In this document: positions 10,226 to 18,683 of the stretch, piece after piece
How positions within the stretch are numbered: position 1 is the stretch's first letter
How the letters are laid out: the number at the start of each line of letters is the position of its first letter
Source: Pseudoalteromonas sp. TB64
GTDB lineage: Bacteria > Pseudomonadota > Gammaproteobacteria > Enterobacterales > Alteromonadaceae
DNA: 43,653 nt
Direction of reading: 5' to 3'
Assembly: GCF_000498095.1 (NCBI RefSeq)
Contig: NZ_AUTQ01000261.1
Span: 16,025-59,677 of the forward strand
Translations under genes and position numbers: made by a program
The notes under the pieces: generated by a model
Seen by the model: the letters and a program-made list of their open reading frames with translations, nothing else
Database searches by the model: none
What the model was told of the DNA's origin: nothing

Positions 10226-13200
10226 CTATTCACGTGTTTCACGCCAGTAAATAACCCGATCATTTCCTCTAAAGCGACCGAATTGTAAAATAGTGCGAGG
10301 ATCAAGCTGAGATTCATCTCCTTGCCAATCCCACTTTAACCAGTCTAGTGTATTATATTCCAGCGTAAATTCTCCTGACCCATTTGCTTGAGCATAAATG
10401 CCATTATCAGCGGGGTACCCTCCAGCTTCGAGCTCTCCCGATGAACCATTTCCATATTCATATGCTAATACAGGTGATGCGGGGGATATTTGGCTTAACT
10501 TTGTATGATCGAACACGCTACAGTTATCTTCATTATTAATTACAAACCCGTTGCCATCCCAATATTGAGCTTGCATAGGTATAAGTAAAGAATCGAGATC
10601 CGATCCTGCGTTATTACTAAGTACTAATCGTCCAAATCTAAAGTCAATTGGTACGCTATTTAAACGCACACTATTGCAATTAGCTGCGCAGGTATTTTGT
10701 GTATTAGGTTTGTCATTAGCATCAATTAATGTAGCACCTTCAATATCAGTAAGCGTAGCCATTAAGTTAACCATAGAAAAAGGTCCATCTGGTTGATCAA
10801 CTCCAAGCCTTTTTAGCGTGGTATCAACTTGGTTTAATTGCCATTGCCCGTCATTTTGATCACTCCAACTATTTGATCCAAGATTAACTAAGCGACTGCT
10901 AAAGTCGGTAGCCGGCGCATAATTACTGACTTCATTATTTTCTGCATTAACTTGTACTGTCGATTTATCAAACCCGTTTTTATAATTACCCATTAACTCA
11001 TTTTTATGATTTTGCGCTTGTACCGTAAAAGCTAATTCAAAAGGCTGCTCTAGGTAGGTTAAATTACTACCATATTGCGTACATTGGGCATTCGCCTGAA
11101 TAGCTATTACTTGAAATTGTGAAGGAGCAAAACGACCAACGTTATATATTTCTCCTCTTACATCGCCTGCACCAAAATAATCAGCATCTACAAGCCCCGC
11201 AGTTAAATCAATAATACCGACTTGGTCATAACTATATTGTGAAATTGATTCACTTAAATTACCGGTGTCACTAAATGCACTGGTGCTAATTACTTCTAAC
11301 GTACCGGCTGTACCTGGCGTCGGTGCATTAAGTACTGCTTCAACGAATGGTTGCTCTGAAATAAAATGCTTAGCTATCGTATTATTGGTAATACTACTGT
11401 AATCGTCAGGATAACCGTCATTGTCGTTATCTTGCCCGGCTTCCCATTGCACTGCATTCATTTTTAAATCAAATGACTCACCCGTTAATCTAAACAGACT
11501 TCCACTTGCATCAGCTGCAAAACCATCACTGGGCAAATCCATCGCAAGCCCAAATGGTTTCACAACATATTCATTAGAACTACCTTCTAAATTAACCGAT
11601 AAGTTAGTAACGGGGTCTAAAATTAAATTAGTTTTTGCATTAAGACTAAGCTTGGCTGCATCCGGATAATTAATAACAATCTGTGCTTTAGAGTCATCAT
11701 CAAACCTCAGTGGAAATGATTGATAGGCTTGCTCAACATTATATGTATTGTTGTTGTTCTCAAGCTGTATAGGGTCAGAACAGCTCGCCCCTGCACTGCA
11801 CGTATAAGCAAGTTCTAAAGAAACATCGGCACCGACAGGAAACGCAGCATCACACGCACCGGTTGTGGTGTTAGTTTTTACAGCCTGAATCGAAAGCGCT
11901 TTGGCATTAAAGCCTGTATCAGAGGGTTTACCTGATAACTGAGTTGGGATTGTTGTACTATTATTGGTATCGTTTGTAAAAATAAATCCAGCATCGGAAA
12001 ACGTTACCTTGCACCCACTCAAACCCACGTTATTACCTCCAATATAACAGCGTATAGGCGCAGAAGGATCGGCAGTATTAAAGCCAAATGTAGCAGTACC
12101 GGTTGTGCGTTTAGCAAAGTCGATGGGAGCCGAGCCTGTAAAACTGATGTTCTCCCCAGTTACCCAACTTTGCTGACCACTATTATCAGGAGATAAATCT
12201 AAACTTGATGGCTCATCAAACAATATGCTACATGCATCGTTTGCACAGGCTGTTAAGGTCATTTCTTTTGCTTGGCAAGTGAGTCCTTTATTATCACTCA
12301 TTGTAATTCGATAATGATCTAATAAAACGGGAGTATAAATACCACACAAGCCAGGAATACTATCAGGTACAGGTAAAGCATCAAACGTCGAACTTCCTTC
12401 GGTAATAATTTGAGTACCTGATGTAATAGAGCCTTGGTATGTTACATTTTGTGCAATTCTCACTTCACCAGTGGCAACAATATAAGCAGAAATATTAGCA
12501 TCAGCTGCAATAGCAACAGCGCCATCAACATAAATAGCTAAATAGGCATCTGCTTCAAGAACTATATTAGTTTGACCTATATTTAAAAATGATGTTGATA
12601 GTAATGATGTAGTGTCTTTTAAAAAAATACGTGTAGGCGCTGTAACTCTGTATTCGGTCTCAAGCATGCTCAGTTGTAACTCATCATAAAAATAGTTACC
12701 AGCTAATGACGTTGGTACAGGTCCTGTAGAGCTCCCATCATTAGGTACCGTAGGGACTTGCGCCGCTTGGCTTGGTTCTAATGAATTATTACCGCTTGCT
12801 GCACACTCCTGTCCATTACATAAAGGAGGGTTAGTCAATGCTGTTGAAATTAAACTCGTTGTTGTAACAAATTGTGCATTGTTATCTGTTACTTCAACAC
12901 CCTGAACCAATTGAATTTCACCATTATCATAGGTAGAAAGCGCTCCAGGAAATAATGTATCACAACTTAAAATATCGCCATTAGAAACAAATGTACTGGT
13001 CATAGCCAGTATAGATGCTTCTTCATTTGGGTGAGTTCGTTCGTTATCTCCGTCGCGATCCTCGTCAACCACCAGCCCCAAACGATCAGTTCTTAAATTA
13101 CAACTACGTAGCCAGCCACCATCAGTCCCTACACGTGAATTTTTACTTGCCACAACTAAAGGAGCCACTAAAAAGTTGTTAGTAAAACTAAAGTAATTAC

Positions 13201-13966
13201 AGCCATCAGTCCAACCATCTACGGCAAAGCCAGTAAAGAAGCTTTCCCAAGTTACCTCGACCCCATTATCGTCAGTAAATGCCCTATCAAAACCAGGCTC
13301 AACAGCTAAATAAGCAACGGTTTCACTGTTAACTAAACCAAATTCAGTTTCAGATGCCTCTAGCGCTATATTTACGCCATTAGCAGATAAAGACCCCGTT
13401 TCTACGGCTATAGTTAAAAATGGTATCAAAGCATTGTTTGGTGGGTTGCTATCAACACTATTAAGTGTTTGCAATGAATGAAAGAAATTAGGTCGCTGTG
13501 TAAAAGGTTGAGCAAAAAGCAGTGATTTATATCCTGTAGGAGTAAATGGTGAAAAACCTGACTTAGCTCCATACTGAAGCTCTAATTGCAAATCAGTACT
13601 ACCCACTTCCATTATCGTCCCATCAGGAAATTCATGCACTCCATACTCAACAGCTAAATAATGAGCCCCCATATTAATATGACCACCATCTTCTCCTGAT
13701 GGCTCCAAAGGAAGCGCCTCAAACCCTGTTGTAGTTATATTTCTTACCCTTACAATTGCAGGGTTGCCACCTTGGTTGGTTGAAAGCATAAAAACGGCTG
13801 GCGGTGTTATATATTGTTGCTGAAAATTTATTTTTGTCCAAACTGGTGATGTATACGTATTTTGCAATTCAATATAACGACCTTCAATTTTAGGTATAAC
13901 AGCAAAGACTTTATTGCAAAACAACAAAGTTATGAAAAAAATAAGCAATAATATATTTTTTATCAT
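10226..13966 (-). CDS. mshQ: MSHA pilus biogenesis protein MshQ
   Basis: MshQ is the very large last gene product of MSHA loci; its precise role is not settled and a tip-located adhesin is one idea. A signal peptide spans residues 1-22 (NILLLIFFITLLFCNKVFA). The N-terminal part (about 30-120, with RVRNITTTGFEALPLEPSG and HYLAVEYG) resembles H-type lectin folds. A repetitive beta-helical, bactofilin-like stretch lies at about 455-535 (ADAYLAIYVDGAVAIAADAN). The C-terminal half matches the conserved MshQ domain (DUF6701 type), beginning near LLDHYRITMSDNKGLTCQA and closing with GRFRGNDRVIYWRETRE. There are many paired cysteines. The start ATG overlaps the mshP stop by four bases, so translation is coupled. 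The family call is firm; the domain readings in the N-terminal half are tentative. Confidence 0.9.
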   Translation of the reverse strand: MIKNILLLIFFITLLFCNKVFAVIPKIEGRYIELQNTYTSPVWTKINFQQQYITPPAVFMLSTNQGGNPAIVRVRNITTTGFEALPLEPSGEDGGHINMGAHYLAVEYGVHEFPDGTIMEVGSTDLQLELQYGAKSGFSPFTPTGYKSLLFAQPFTQRPNFFHSLQTLNSVDSNPPNNALIPFLTIAVETGSLSANGVNIALEASETEFGLVNSETVAYLAVEPGFDRAFTDDNGVEVTWESFFTGFAVDGWTDGCNYFSFTNNFLVAPLVVASKNSRVGTDGGWLRSCNLRTDRLGLVVDEDRDGDNERTHPNEEASILAMTSTFVSNGDILSCDTLFPGALSTYDNGEIQLVQGVEVTDNNAQFVTTTSLISTALTNPPLCNGQECAASGNNSLEPSQAAQVPTVPNDGSSTGPVPTSLAGNYFYDELQLSMLETEYRVTAPTRIFLKDTTSLLSTSFLNIGQTNIVLEADAYLAIYVDGAVAIAADANISAYIVATGEVRIAQNVTYQGSITSGTQIITEGSSTFDALPVPDSIPGLCGIYTPVLLDHYRITMSDNKGLTCQAKEMTLTACANDACSILFDEPSSLDLSPDNSGQQSWVTGENISFTGSAPIDFAKRTTGTATFGFNTADPSAPIRCYIGGNNVGLSGCKVTFSDAGFIFTNDTNNSTTIPTQLSGKPSDTGFNAKALSIQAVKTNTTTGACDAAFPVGADVSLELAYTCSAGASCSDPIQLENNNNTYNVEQAYQSFPLRFDDDSKAQIVINYPDAAKLSLNAKTNLILDPVTNLSVNLEGSSNEYVVKPFGLAMDLPSDGFAADASGSLFRLTGESFDLKMNAVQWEAGQDNDNDGYPDDYSSITNNTIAKHFISEQPFVEAVLNAPTPGTAGTLEVISTSAFSDTGNLSESISQYSYDQVGIIDLTAGLVDADYFGAGDVRGEIYNVGRFAPSQFQVIAIQANAQCTQYGSNLTYLEQPFELAFTVQAQNHKNELMGNYKNGFDKSTVQVNAENNEVSNYAPATDFSSRLVNLGSNSWSDQNDGQWQLNQVDTTLKRLGVDQPDGPFSMVNLMATLTDIEGATLIDANDKPNTQNTCAANCNSVRLNSVPIDFRFGRLVLSNNAGSDLDSLLIPMQAQYWDGNGFVINNEDNCSVFDHTKLSQISPASPVLAYEYGNGSSGELEAGGYPADNGIYAQANGSGEFTLEYNTLDWLKWDWQGDESQLDPRTILQFGRFRGNDRVIYWRETRE

Positions 13967-14472
13967 GGTAGGGTTTTTGCCTCAACACTGAGTGTTCTTT
14001 GTGTTTGCCAATAGTCTTTTCGACAAGAGTCACCAATAGCGCAATCATTTGCTGCGCATATAGCAGAGCTCTGTAAATAGTATATATTAACAGTGCCGGA
14101 GCGCGAGCTAGTATCGGGCAAGCCTATATACTCACTACAACTGACCGATACAGTGCAAAACTCTAAATAGCTTGTTTCAAAGGTTAAGTTTGAAGTCACC
14201 GCTGCACAATTTTGGGCTGCACTATTAAGTGGGAATAGATCTACTAAACCACTTTCGATACCACTTTGCGCAGCCATAAAAGCGCGTGCACCGTAATATT
14301 CAATCGTATTTTGTTGAGAAGCACCTGAAAGCACTTTAACTAAAGCTAACCCAAGCGCCAATAAGGCAACAATGATCACCAAAGAGACAATTATTAAATT
14401 ACCTCTTTGCCTGTATGGCATATTTTTAATCGGAGTCTTTTTTTTAAGGTACATTGGGGACATGTACCTCAT
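13963..14472 (-). CDS. mshP: MSHA biogenesis protein MshP (PilX-like minor component)
   Basis: MshP is a PilX/GspK-like, single-helix pilin-related protein. Its hydrophobic N-terminal helix starts after RQRG (about residue 24: NLIIVSLVIIVALLALGLALV) and is followed by the segment GARAFMAAQSGIESG typical of PilX-like proteins. The glutamate normally at position 5 after the glycine is absent, unlike the other prepilins here. The C-terminal domain has six or more cysteines. The start is uncertain: three ATG codons lie at 14472, 14463 and 14454, and the only purine-rich stretch (GAGG) precedes the second by three bases. The gene overlaps the mshO end by up to 29 bases and the mshQ start by 4. Confidence 0.88.
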   Translation of the reverse strand: MRYMSPMYLKKKTPIKNMPYRQRGNLIIVSLVIIVALLALGLALVKVLSGASQQNTIEYYGARAFMAAQSGIESGLVDLFPLNSAAQNCAAVTSNLTFETSYLEFCTVSVSCSEYIGLPDTSSRSGTVNIYYLQSSAICAANDCAIGDSCRKDYWQTQRTLSVEAKTLP

Positions 14473-15286
14473 GGTTAAAATTCATTACTTCCGTGTCATT
14501 AAATACCATTTGTGCATGGATATTTAAAACTGAGTTTCGTTGTAAAGCCAATTTATCTAACGTAAAAAATAAAGTATTTGCTAGATCATTTGCTATATAA
14601 ATACCCAATAAATCTCGCTTCACACCACTCGTTATTTGTAAGCCAACTGCATTAAGCTGGTTTACATTAAAGTCATAATTTGTATATCGATATAAGCTGT
14701 TGCCTTCAATGCAAAAGCTAACAGGCTCATCTAGTAAATAAAGTCGTTTACTAGGTGATTCTTCAGCAAATGCTTTGCTAAATTGCCATTGGTCGATTGC
14801 ACTACTTGTCGAATTAGTAAATGCTGATACTTGTAAACGCTTGTCGTTATTCTCGTTGTATATATCTGCGCTATTTAACGGATACACAGTAGCCCAATCG
14901 CCAACTTGAGGTTCCGTTAAATTATTTAGTTCGAAATCGACAGCGGTAACATTAAATGGTGACGTTGTAGGCAAGTAATTCGTGTAATGGGTCGCAGATA
15001 AAAATGGCGTAAACTCAAGGCATTGTTGAGTACTGCATGCTCCACCGGTACTGTTATCGCAAGTTAGTCTCAATGAGTTTGGCGTTGCATGACGCAATTC
15101 TTTACTTAAACGCGTTATTAAAAATCTAGCTTGTGCTACTGCTTCTTGACGCTCTACACCTTGTGAATAAATACTTACACCAGCGCCTATAAACGAAAAT
15201 GCGCTCACCGCTAAAATACCCATAATTACCATTACAAGTAGCAGTTCAATTAATGTAAACCCTTTCTGGTGCTTGGCTTTATTCAT
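14444..15286 (-). CDS. mshO: MSHA minor prepilin MshO
   Basis: This is a type IV prepilin of the PilW/GspJ-like class, thought to belong to the minor pilin complex that starts pilus assembly. A nine-residue leader MNKAKHQKG is followed by the processed helix FTLIELLLVMVIMGILAVSA with the conserved glutamate 5. The 280-residue length and the C-terminal beta-rich domain with cysteines (CDNSTGGACSTQQC, SFCIEGNSLY) fit MshO. The segment ITRLSKELRHATPNSLR after the helix is typical of GspJ-like proteins. The start shares one base with the mshD stop codon. Confidence 0.92.
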   Translation of the reverse strand: MNKAKHQKGFTLIELLLVMVIMGILAVSAFSFIGAGVSIYSQGVERQEAVAQARFLITRLSKELRHATPNSLRLTCDNSTGGACSTQQCLEFTPFLSATHYTNYLPTTSPFNVTAVDFELNNLTEPQVGDWATVYPLNSADIYNENNDKRLQVSAFTNSTSSAIDQWQFSKAFAEESPSKRLYLLDEPVSFCIEGNSLYRYTNYDFNVNQLNAVGLQITSGVKRDLLGIYIANDLANTLFFTLDKLALQRNSVLNIHAQMVFNDTEVMNFNHEVHVPNVP

Positions 15287-15825
15287 TAATAGTTTCCTTT
15301 ATAAGCACTAAAGCCGTAAACCTCACCCTGAGATGATGTCACTTCGATAGTAATTCGCTTAAAGGTGGTGCCATCGTTGTTTGTTGCGGCATTAAAATCA
15401 CTGTCGTATTGCACCGTAATAACCAAACTAAAATCACTGTATTCTGATAGCGCCTCACCTAAACTATTAGTAATAGGTTGACCTGAAAGTTCAATATAGT
15501 CATCAACATCATTATAGCTTGTGCGTGTTTCTGCGTTATCGGAGCCGAAGTCGTTTGTTGCTGTACAAGCTTGCGCACCCAGTGATATTTCACCGCAGCG
15601 CTTAAAAGGAGCACTACGATCATTATGCTCATCAAATGACTTACTTTGAATTTCATTCATTAATGATTGCCCTAACTCAGATGCTCTTAAAGCTATAATT
15701 GGTTCTACACTTTTTTGAGCTTGAGGAGCAATGAGCGCGGTGATTATGCTCAATGCAATTGCAAACATAACAATACCAATAATTAATTCTATTAAGGTAA
15801 AACCGTTATGTTTAAGGACACGCAT
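15286..15825 (-). CDS. mshD: MSHA minor prepilin MshD
   Basis: This is a minor prepilin of the PilV/GspI-like class. I chose the ATG at 15825 because it has the ribosome binding site AAGGG seven to eight bases upstream and gives a normal eight-residue leader, MRVLKHNG, before FTLIELIIGIVMFAIALSII with glutamate 5. An in-frame ATG 30 bases upstream (15855) would give an unusual leader with another hydrophobic patch. The sequence after the helix (LRASELGQSLMNEIQSKSFDE) is typical of MshD/PilV proteins. The coding region overlaps the mshC end by 14 bases, consistent with coupled translation. Confidence 0.92.
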   Translation of the reverse strand: MRVLKHNGFTLIELIIGIVMFAIALSIITALIAPQAQKSVEPIIALRASELGQSLMNEIQSKSFDEHNDRSAPFKRCGEISLGAQACTATNDFGSDNAETRTSYNDVDDYIELSGQPITNSLGEALSEYSDFSLVITVQYDSDFNAATNNDGTTFKRITIEVTSSQGEVYGFSAYKGNY

Positions 15826-16306
15826 AAATAAGCCCTTCACCGCTAATACATACACCAGCCAACCCGACGTCTATTCGACATTGCGTTGTACAGTTTTGAT
15901 CTGATTTACCTAAAGGGTCAAAACTAATTTGTGTAAATTCATTTGCATTACTATCTAATGCAGTAAATGTTATATCACTTCGTTGTGTATCAATTTGTAT
16001 AACTAAGTGATCGCTATTATTAATATCAGCACCTCCTACACAATTATTATCTGGGGTGGGTCCTGCAATTAAAGTGGGAGTAATATAAAGTTTATGACAA
16101 CTCGTAGTAGTCGTATTTTGCATTGCACGTAACTGCATTGTTCTCAACGCATTTAATGTGCGATCTCGATACGAATACGCATCTTCAGTTGAGCTCCCCA
16201 GAAACTTGGGACCTGCCGTTACCGACAGTATTCCCAATATCACTAGAGTAATAATTAACTCAATGAGTGTGAAGCCACGCAATCGCCGCTTACTACTACT
16301 TATCAT
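15812..16306 (-). CDS. mshC: MSHA minor prepilin MshC
   Basis: This is a minor prepilin of the GspH/FimT class. The leader MISSSKRRLRG precedes FTLIELIITLVILGILSVTAG, with glutamate 5 in place. After the helix come RTLNALRTMQLRAMQN, characteristic of MshC, and a small beta-rich C-terminal domain with paired cysteines near the end (CTTQC, CISGEGLIYACP). The 164-residue length fits. It follows mshA by 8 bases. In Vibrio cholerae MshC is required for MSHA pilus formation; the same role is inferred here. Confidence 0.92.
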   Translation of the reverse strand: MISSSKRRLRGFTLIELIITLVILGILSVTAGPKFLGSSTEDAYSYRDRTLNALRTMQLRAMQNTTTTSCHKLYITPTLIAGPTPDNNCVGGADINNSDHLVIQIDTQRSDITFTALDSNANEFTQISFDPLGKSDQNCTTQCRIDVGLAGVCISGEGLIYACP

Positions 16307-16314
16307 CTATGTAA

Positions 16315-16842
16315 TTAACAGCCTTCTGTAACTAAAGTGACAATCGGCGGTGTAATAATAGTTCTTACCGGCGCGGTTCCTGCTGCTGATGTTGCTTCTG
16401 TATATTCAATTCGGCAATCGTCAGTTTGTACATAACTATTTGGAAACAGAATAACCTTAGTGCCTACAACGGCTAAGTTAAAGTCAGCCGAATCATCAGC
16501 GGCAAAACTCACATCTAAAAAAGCTTCAAAGGCAGGTTGTGTTGCTGCAGGATAACCATAAACGGTAGGAACATTAGCACCAGTGTCCACAATAACAGAT
16601 GCGGCTATTTTTTTATGGTCACTCGCAATAATAGATTTACCGTTAACTATGTTCATCCCGCTACGAATAGACCCCTGTAGCCCCTCTAATGTTGAAGCAT
16701 TTGCATCACCTTGTAGATTTAAGAATCGCGGCGCTGCTGTTACAGCTAGAATTCCTAAAATAACAATTACAATAATCAATTCAACAAGCGTAAAACCTGC
16801 TTGATTATTTAAAGGTAGATTTTTTAACGATTGCGTTTTCAT
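16315..16842 (-). CDS. mshA: MSHA major pilin MshA
   Basis: MshA is the main structural subunit of the MSHA pilus, which serves surface attachment. A 16-residue leader ending in QAG precedes FTLVELIIVIVILGILAVTA with glutamate 5. The adjoining APRFLNLQGDANASTLEGL is the conserved segment of MshA pilins. A cysteine pair encloses the C-terminal D-region (DDCRIEYTEA to VTEGC at the C-terminus). The 175 residues are the usual size. The ribosome binding site AAGAGG lies seven bases before the ATG, the clearest in this part of the operon, which suits a highly produced subunit. Its place between mshB and mshC is as in Vibrio. Confidence 0.95.
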   Translation of the reverse strand: MKTQSLKNLPLNNQAGFTLVELIIVIVILGILAVTAAPRFLNLQGDANASTLEGLQGSIRSGMNIVNGKSIIASDHKKIAASVIVDTGANVPTVYGYPAATQPAFEAFLDVSFAADDSADFNLAVVGTKVILFPNSYVQTDDCRIEYTEATSAAGTAPVRTIITPPIVTLVTEGC

Positions 16843-16867
16843 AAGTAAGCCTCTTTTTAATAATTAC

Positions 16868-17458
16868 TTAATTTTTAAATATGTGTACTTTTCCCGTTAT
16901 TGGAAAGTACGAAAAACCTATATTCCCCGATGCAATAGCACCATTTTTAGGTATGTTTTCAGAATCAAGAACATGTGTTAAATAATAGATGCATTGTGTA
17001 TCTTCTGCGTTGTATCTAACTAAAAAAATAACATTTTTTATTCTTGATATTTCATTACTTAATGTACTACTAGGTGCATCTTGTAAAATAGTATTTAATA
17101 CCTGACGACATTTAGCAGCACTCATAGCTTGAACACGTGTATCCATTTTTGTTGTTTCATCACTCGTTGGTGTACCTCTTAAACCATCAACTCCGACGAT
17201 TACTCCTCCATAATTAACAAATGTTGTATGTAATGCACCGTTTGGCCTTCTTTCTAACTCCCATTGACCGCGTACCATACTTATAGCAGAGGAAAAACCA
17301 CCTGCAACAGCATCAACATTCGAATTATGTGCTTGATTTTTAATACCTATATATTGAGGTATAGCAAAACTCAGAATTACTGCCAGTAAAACAACAACAA
17401 TAATTAACTCAAATAACGAAAAACCTTTTGAGTGAGTAACTGTAATGAGTGTAGCCAC
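16868..17458 (-). CDS. mshB: MSHA pilin-like protein MshB
   Basis: MshB is a second MshA-like prepilin, needed for efficient pilus production in Vibrio. The leader MATLITVTHSKG is followed by FSLFELIIVVVLLAVILSFA with glutamate 5. The next segment, NVDAVAGGFSSAISMVRGQWELERRPNG, is the MshB signature. Cysteines late in the sequence (AAKCRQVLN, DTQCIYYLT) probably form the C-terminal disulfide. It begins one base after the mshG stop, leaving no room for mshF, which lies here in Vibrio loci. It ends 25 bases before mshA. Confidence 0.92.
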   Translation of the reverse strand: MATLITVTHSKGFSLFELIIVVVLLAVILSFAIPQYIGIKNQAHNSNVDAVAGGFSSAISMVRGQWELERRPNGALHTTFVNYGGVIVGVDGLRGTPTSDETTKMDTRVQAMSAAKCRQVLNTILQDAPSSTLSNEISRIKNVIFLVRYNAEDTQCIYYLTHVLDSENIPKNGAIASGNIGFSYFPITGKVHIFKN

Positions 17459-17459
17459 C

Positions 17460-18683
17460 TTAATTACCTTTAATGGCTGACATCATATTCCACATTGGCA
17501 TAAATATACCTAATGCTAAAATGAGTACCATAATGGCTACAAACACTGTCAGAATAGGTTCAATTTTTGCTGTTAAACTACGTAAATCATAATCGACTTC
17601 ACGCTCGTAATAATCAGCAGCCTCTTGTAAAAGCTCATCTACGCGTCCAGTTTCTTCACCTACAGCAACCATTTGTAAAACAAGTTGAGAAAACAACTCA
17701 CTCGAACGAGAAGCTCTAAGTAAGCTATCGCCTTTTTCAATATCATGTCGCATAGTGATAATCGCTTTTTCCATATAACTGTTATCCACCGCATGTGCAG
17801 TAAGTGATAACCCTGTTGTCATTGGTACACCTGAGCGCAGTACCATTGCCAAGCTTTGGCTATAACGTGCAAGCAAAGTACGCTTTAAAATGTCACCAAT
17901 GAAAGGAATTTTTAGCTTATATTGATCCCACTTAAAACGCCCTGCAGTTGTGTTTAAATAACGCTTCCACATTACAACGCAGCCAACACAAATAATAATT
18001 AGTAACCACCAGTAATTAACGAAAAAATTACTAGTCCCTATTAATATTCTAGTCATTAAGGGGAGTTCTGCACCAAATTTTGTAAACATGCTGGCAAATG
18101 TTGGGATCACAAAAATATTTAAAATTATCATCGCGGAAACTAGCGCTAAAATTACAAAAGTGGGATAGCGCATCGCAGCCTTTATCCGCTTACGTGTTTC
18201 TTGTTCTTTTTCAAAATAAATAGCTAGCTGGTAAAATGCATCTTCTAATCGACCAGACCCTTCACCTACCATCACCATAGAAATAGTTAAGCGACTAAAT
18301 ACTTTGTTATGAATCGACATTGCACTAGATAAATCACGACCCTGCTCTAGCTGCTTTGTAACTTCTATTAATACATTCTTGAATTCTTTGTTTTGGGTTG
18401 TATCAGCTAAACCTACCATTGCTCTAATAATAGGAATACCGGCTTTTAACAATGAATACATTTGTCTAGAAAACATGATCATGTCTTCTAAACCTATTTT
18501 TTCAACGAATAAATTATCGAAAATTTTAATGTTATTTTTAGTTTCAACTAATGTAATTGAGATGGGTATAAATTGACGTCTTATTAGACTATCGGCAACA
18601 CCCGCTTGGCTACTTGATTCAAGTTGCCCTTTTACAAGCATGCCTTTCATATCTTTGGCTTTGTAGCTATACAGCTGCATCAT
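17460..18683 (-). CDS. mshG: MSHA inner-membrane platform protein MshG
   Basis: MshG is the polytopic platform protein of the pilus machine (GspF/PilC family) that couples the ATPase MshE to pilin insertion. Two copies of the T2SS-F domain are seen, at about residues 60-190 (FSRQMYSLLKAGIPIIRAM) and 265-395 (RYSQSLAMVLRSGVPMTTGL), each with the conserved GEGSGRLE / GEETGRVDE segment. Membrane helices follow each repeat. The length of 407 residues is normal. Two adjacent ATG codons are possible (18683 and 18680); the second has better spacing from the GGAGG site. The start lies within the last codons of mshE. Confidence 0.95.
   Translation of the reverse strand: MMQLYSYKAKDMKGMLVKGQLESSSQAGVADSLIRRQFIPISITLVETKNNIKIFDNLFVEKIGLEDMIMFSRQMYSLLKAGIPIIRAMVGLADTTQNKEFKNVLIEVTKQLEQGRDLSSAMSIHNKVFSRLTISMVMVGEGSGRLEDAFYQLAIYFEKEQETRKRIKAAMRYPTFVILALVSAMIILNIFVIPTFASMFTKFGAELPLMTRILIGTSNFFVNYWWLLIIICVGCVVMWKRYLNTTAGRFKWDQYKLKIPFIGDILKRTLLARYSQSLAMVLRSGVPMTTGLSLTAHAVDNSYMEKAIITMRHDIEKGDSLLRASRSSELFSQLVLQMVAVGEETGRVDELLQEAADYYEREVDYDLRSLTAKIEPILTVFVAIMVLILALGIFMPMWNMMSAIKGN

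Noticed and set aside
11421-11669. Antisense ORF within mshQ
   Set aside because: It has no family features, and the mshQ frame on the opposite strand is continuous and carries the conserved MshQ domain.
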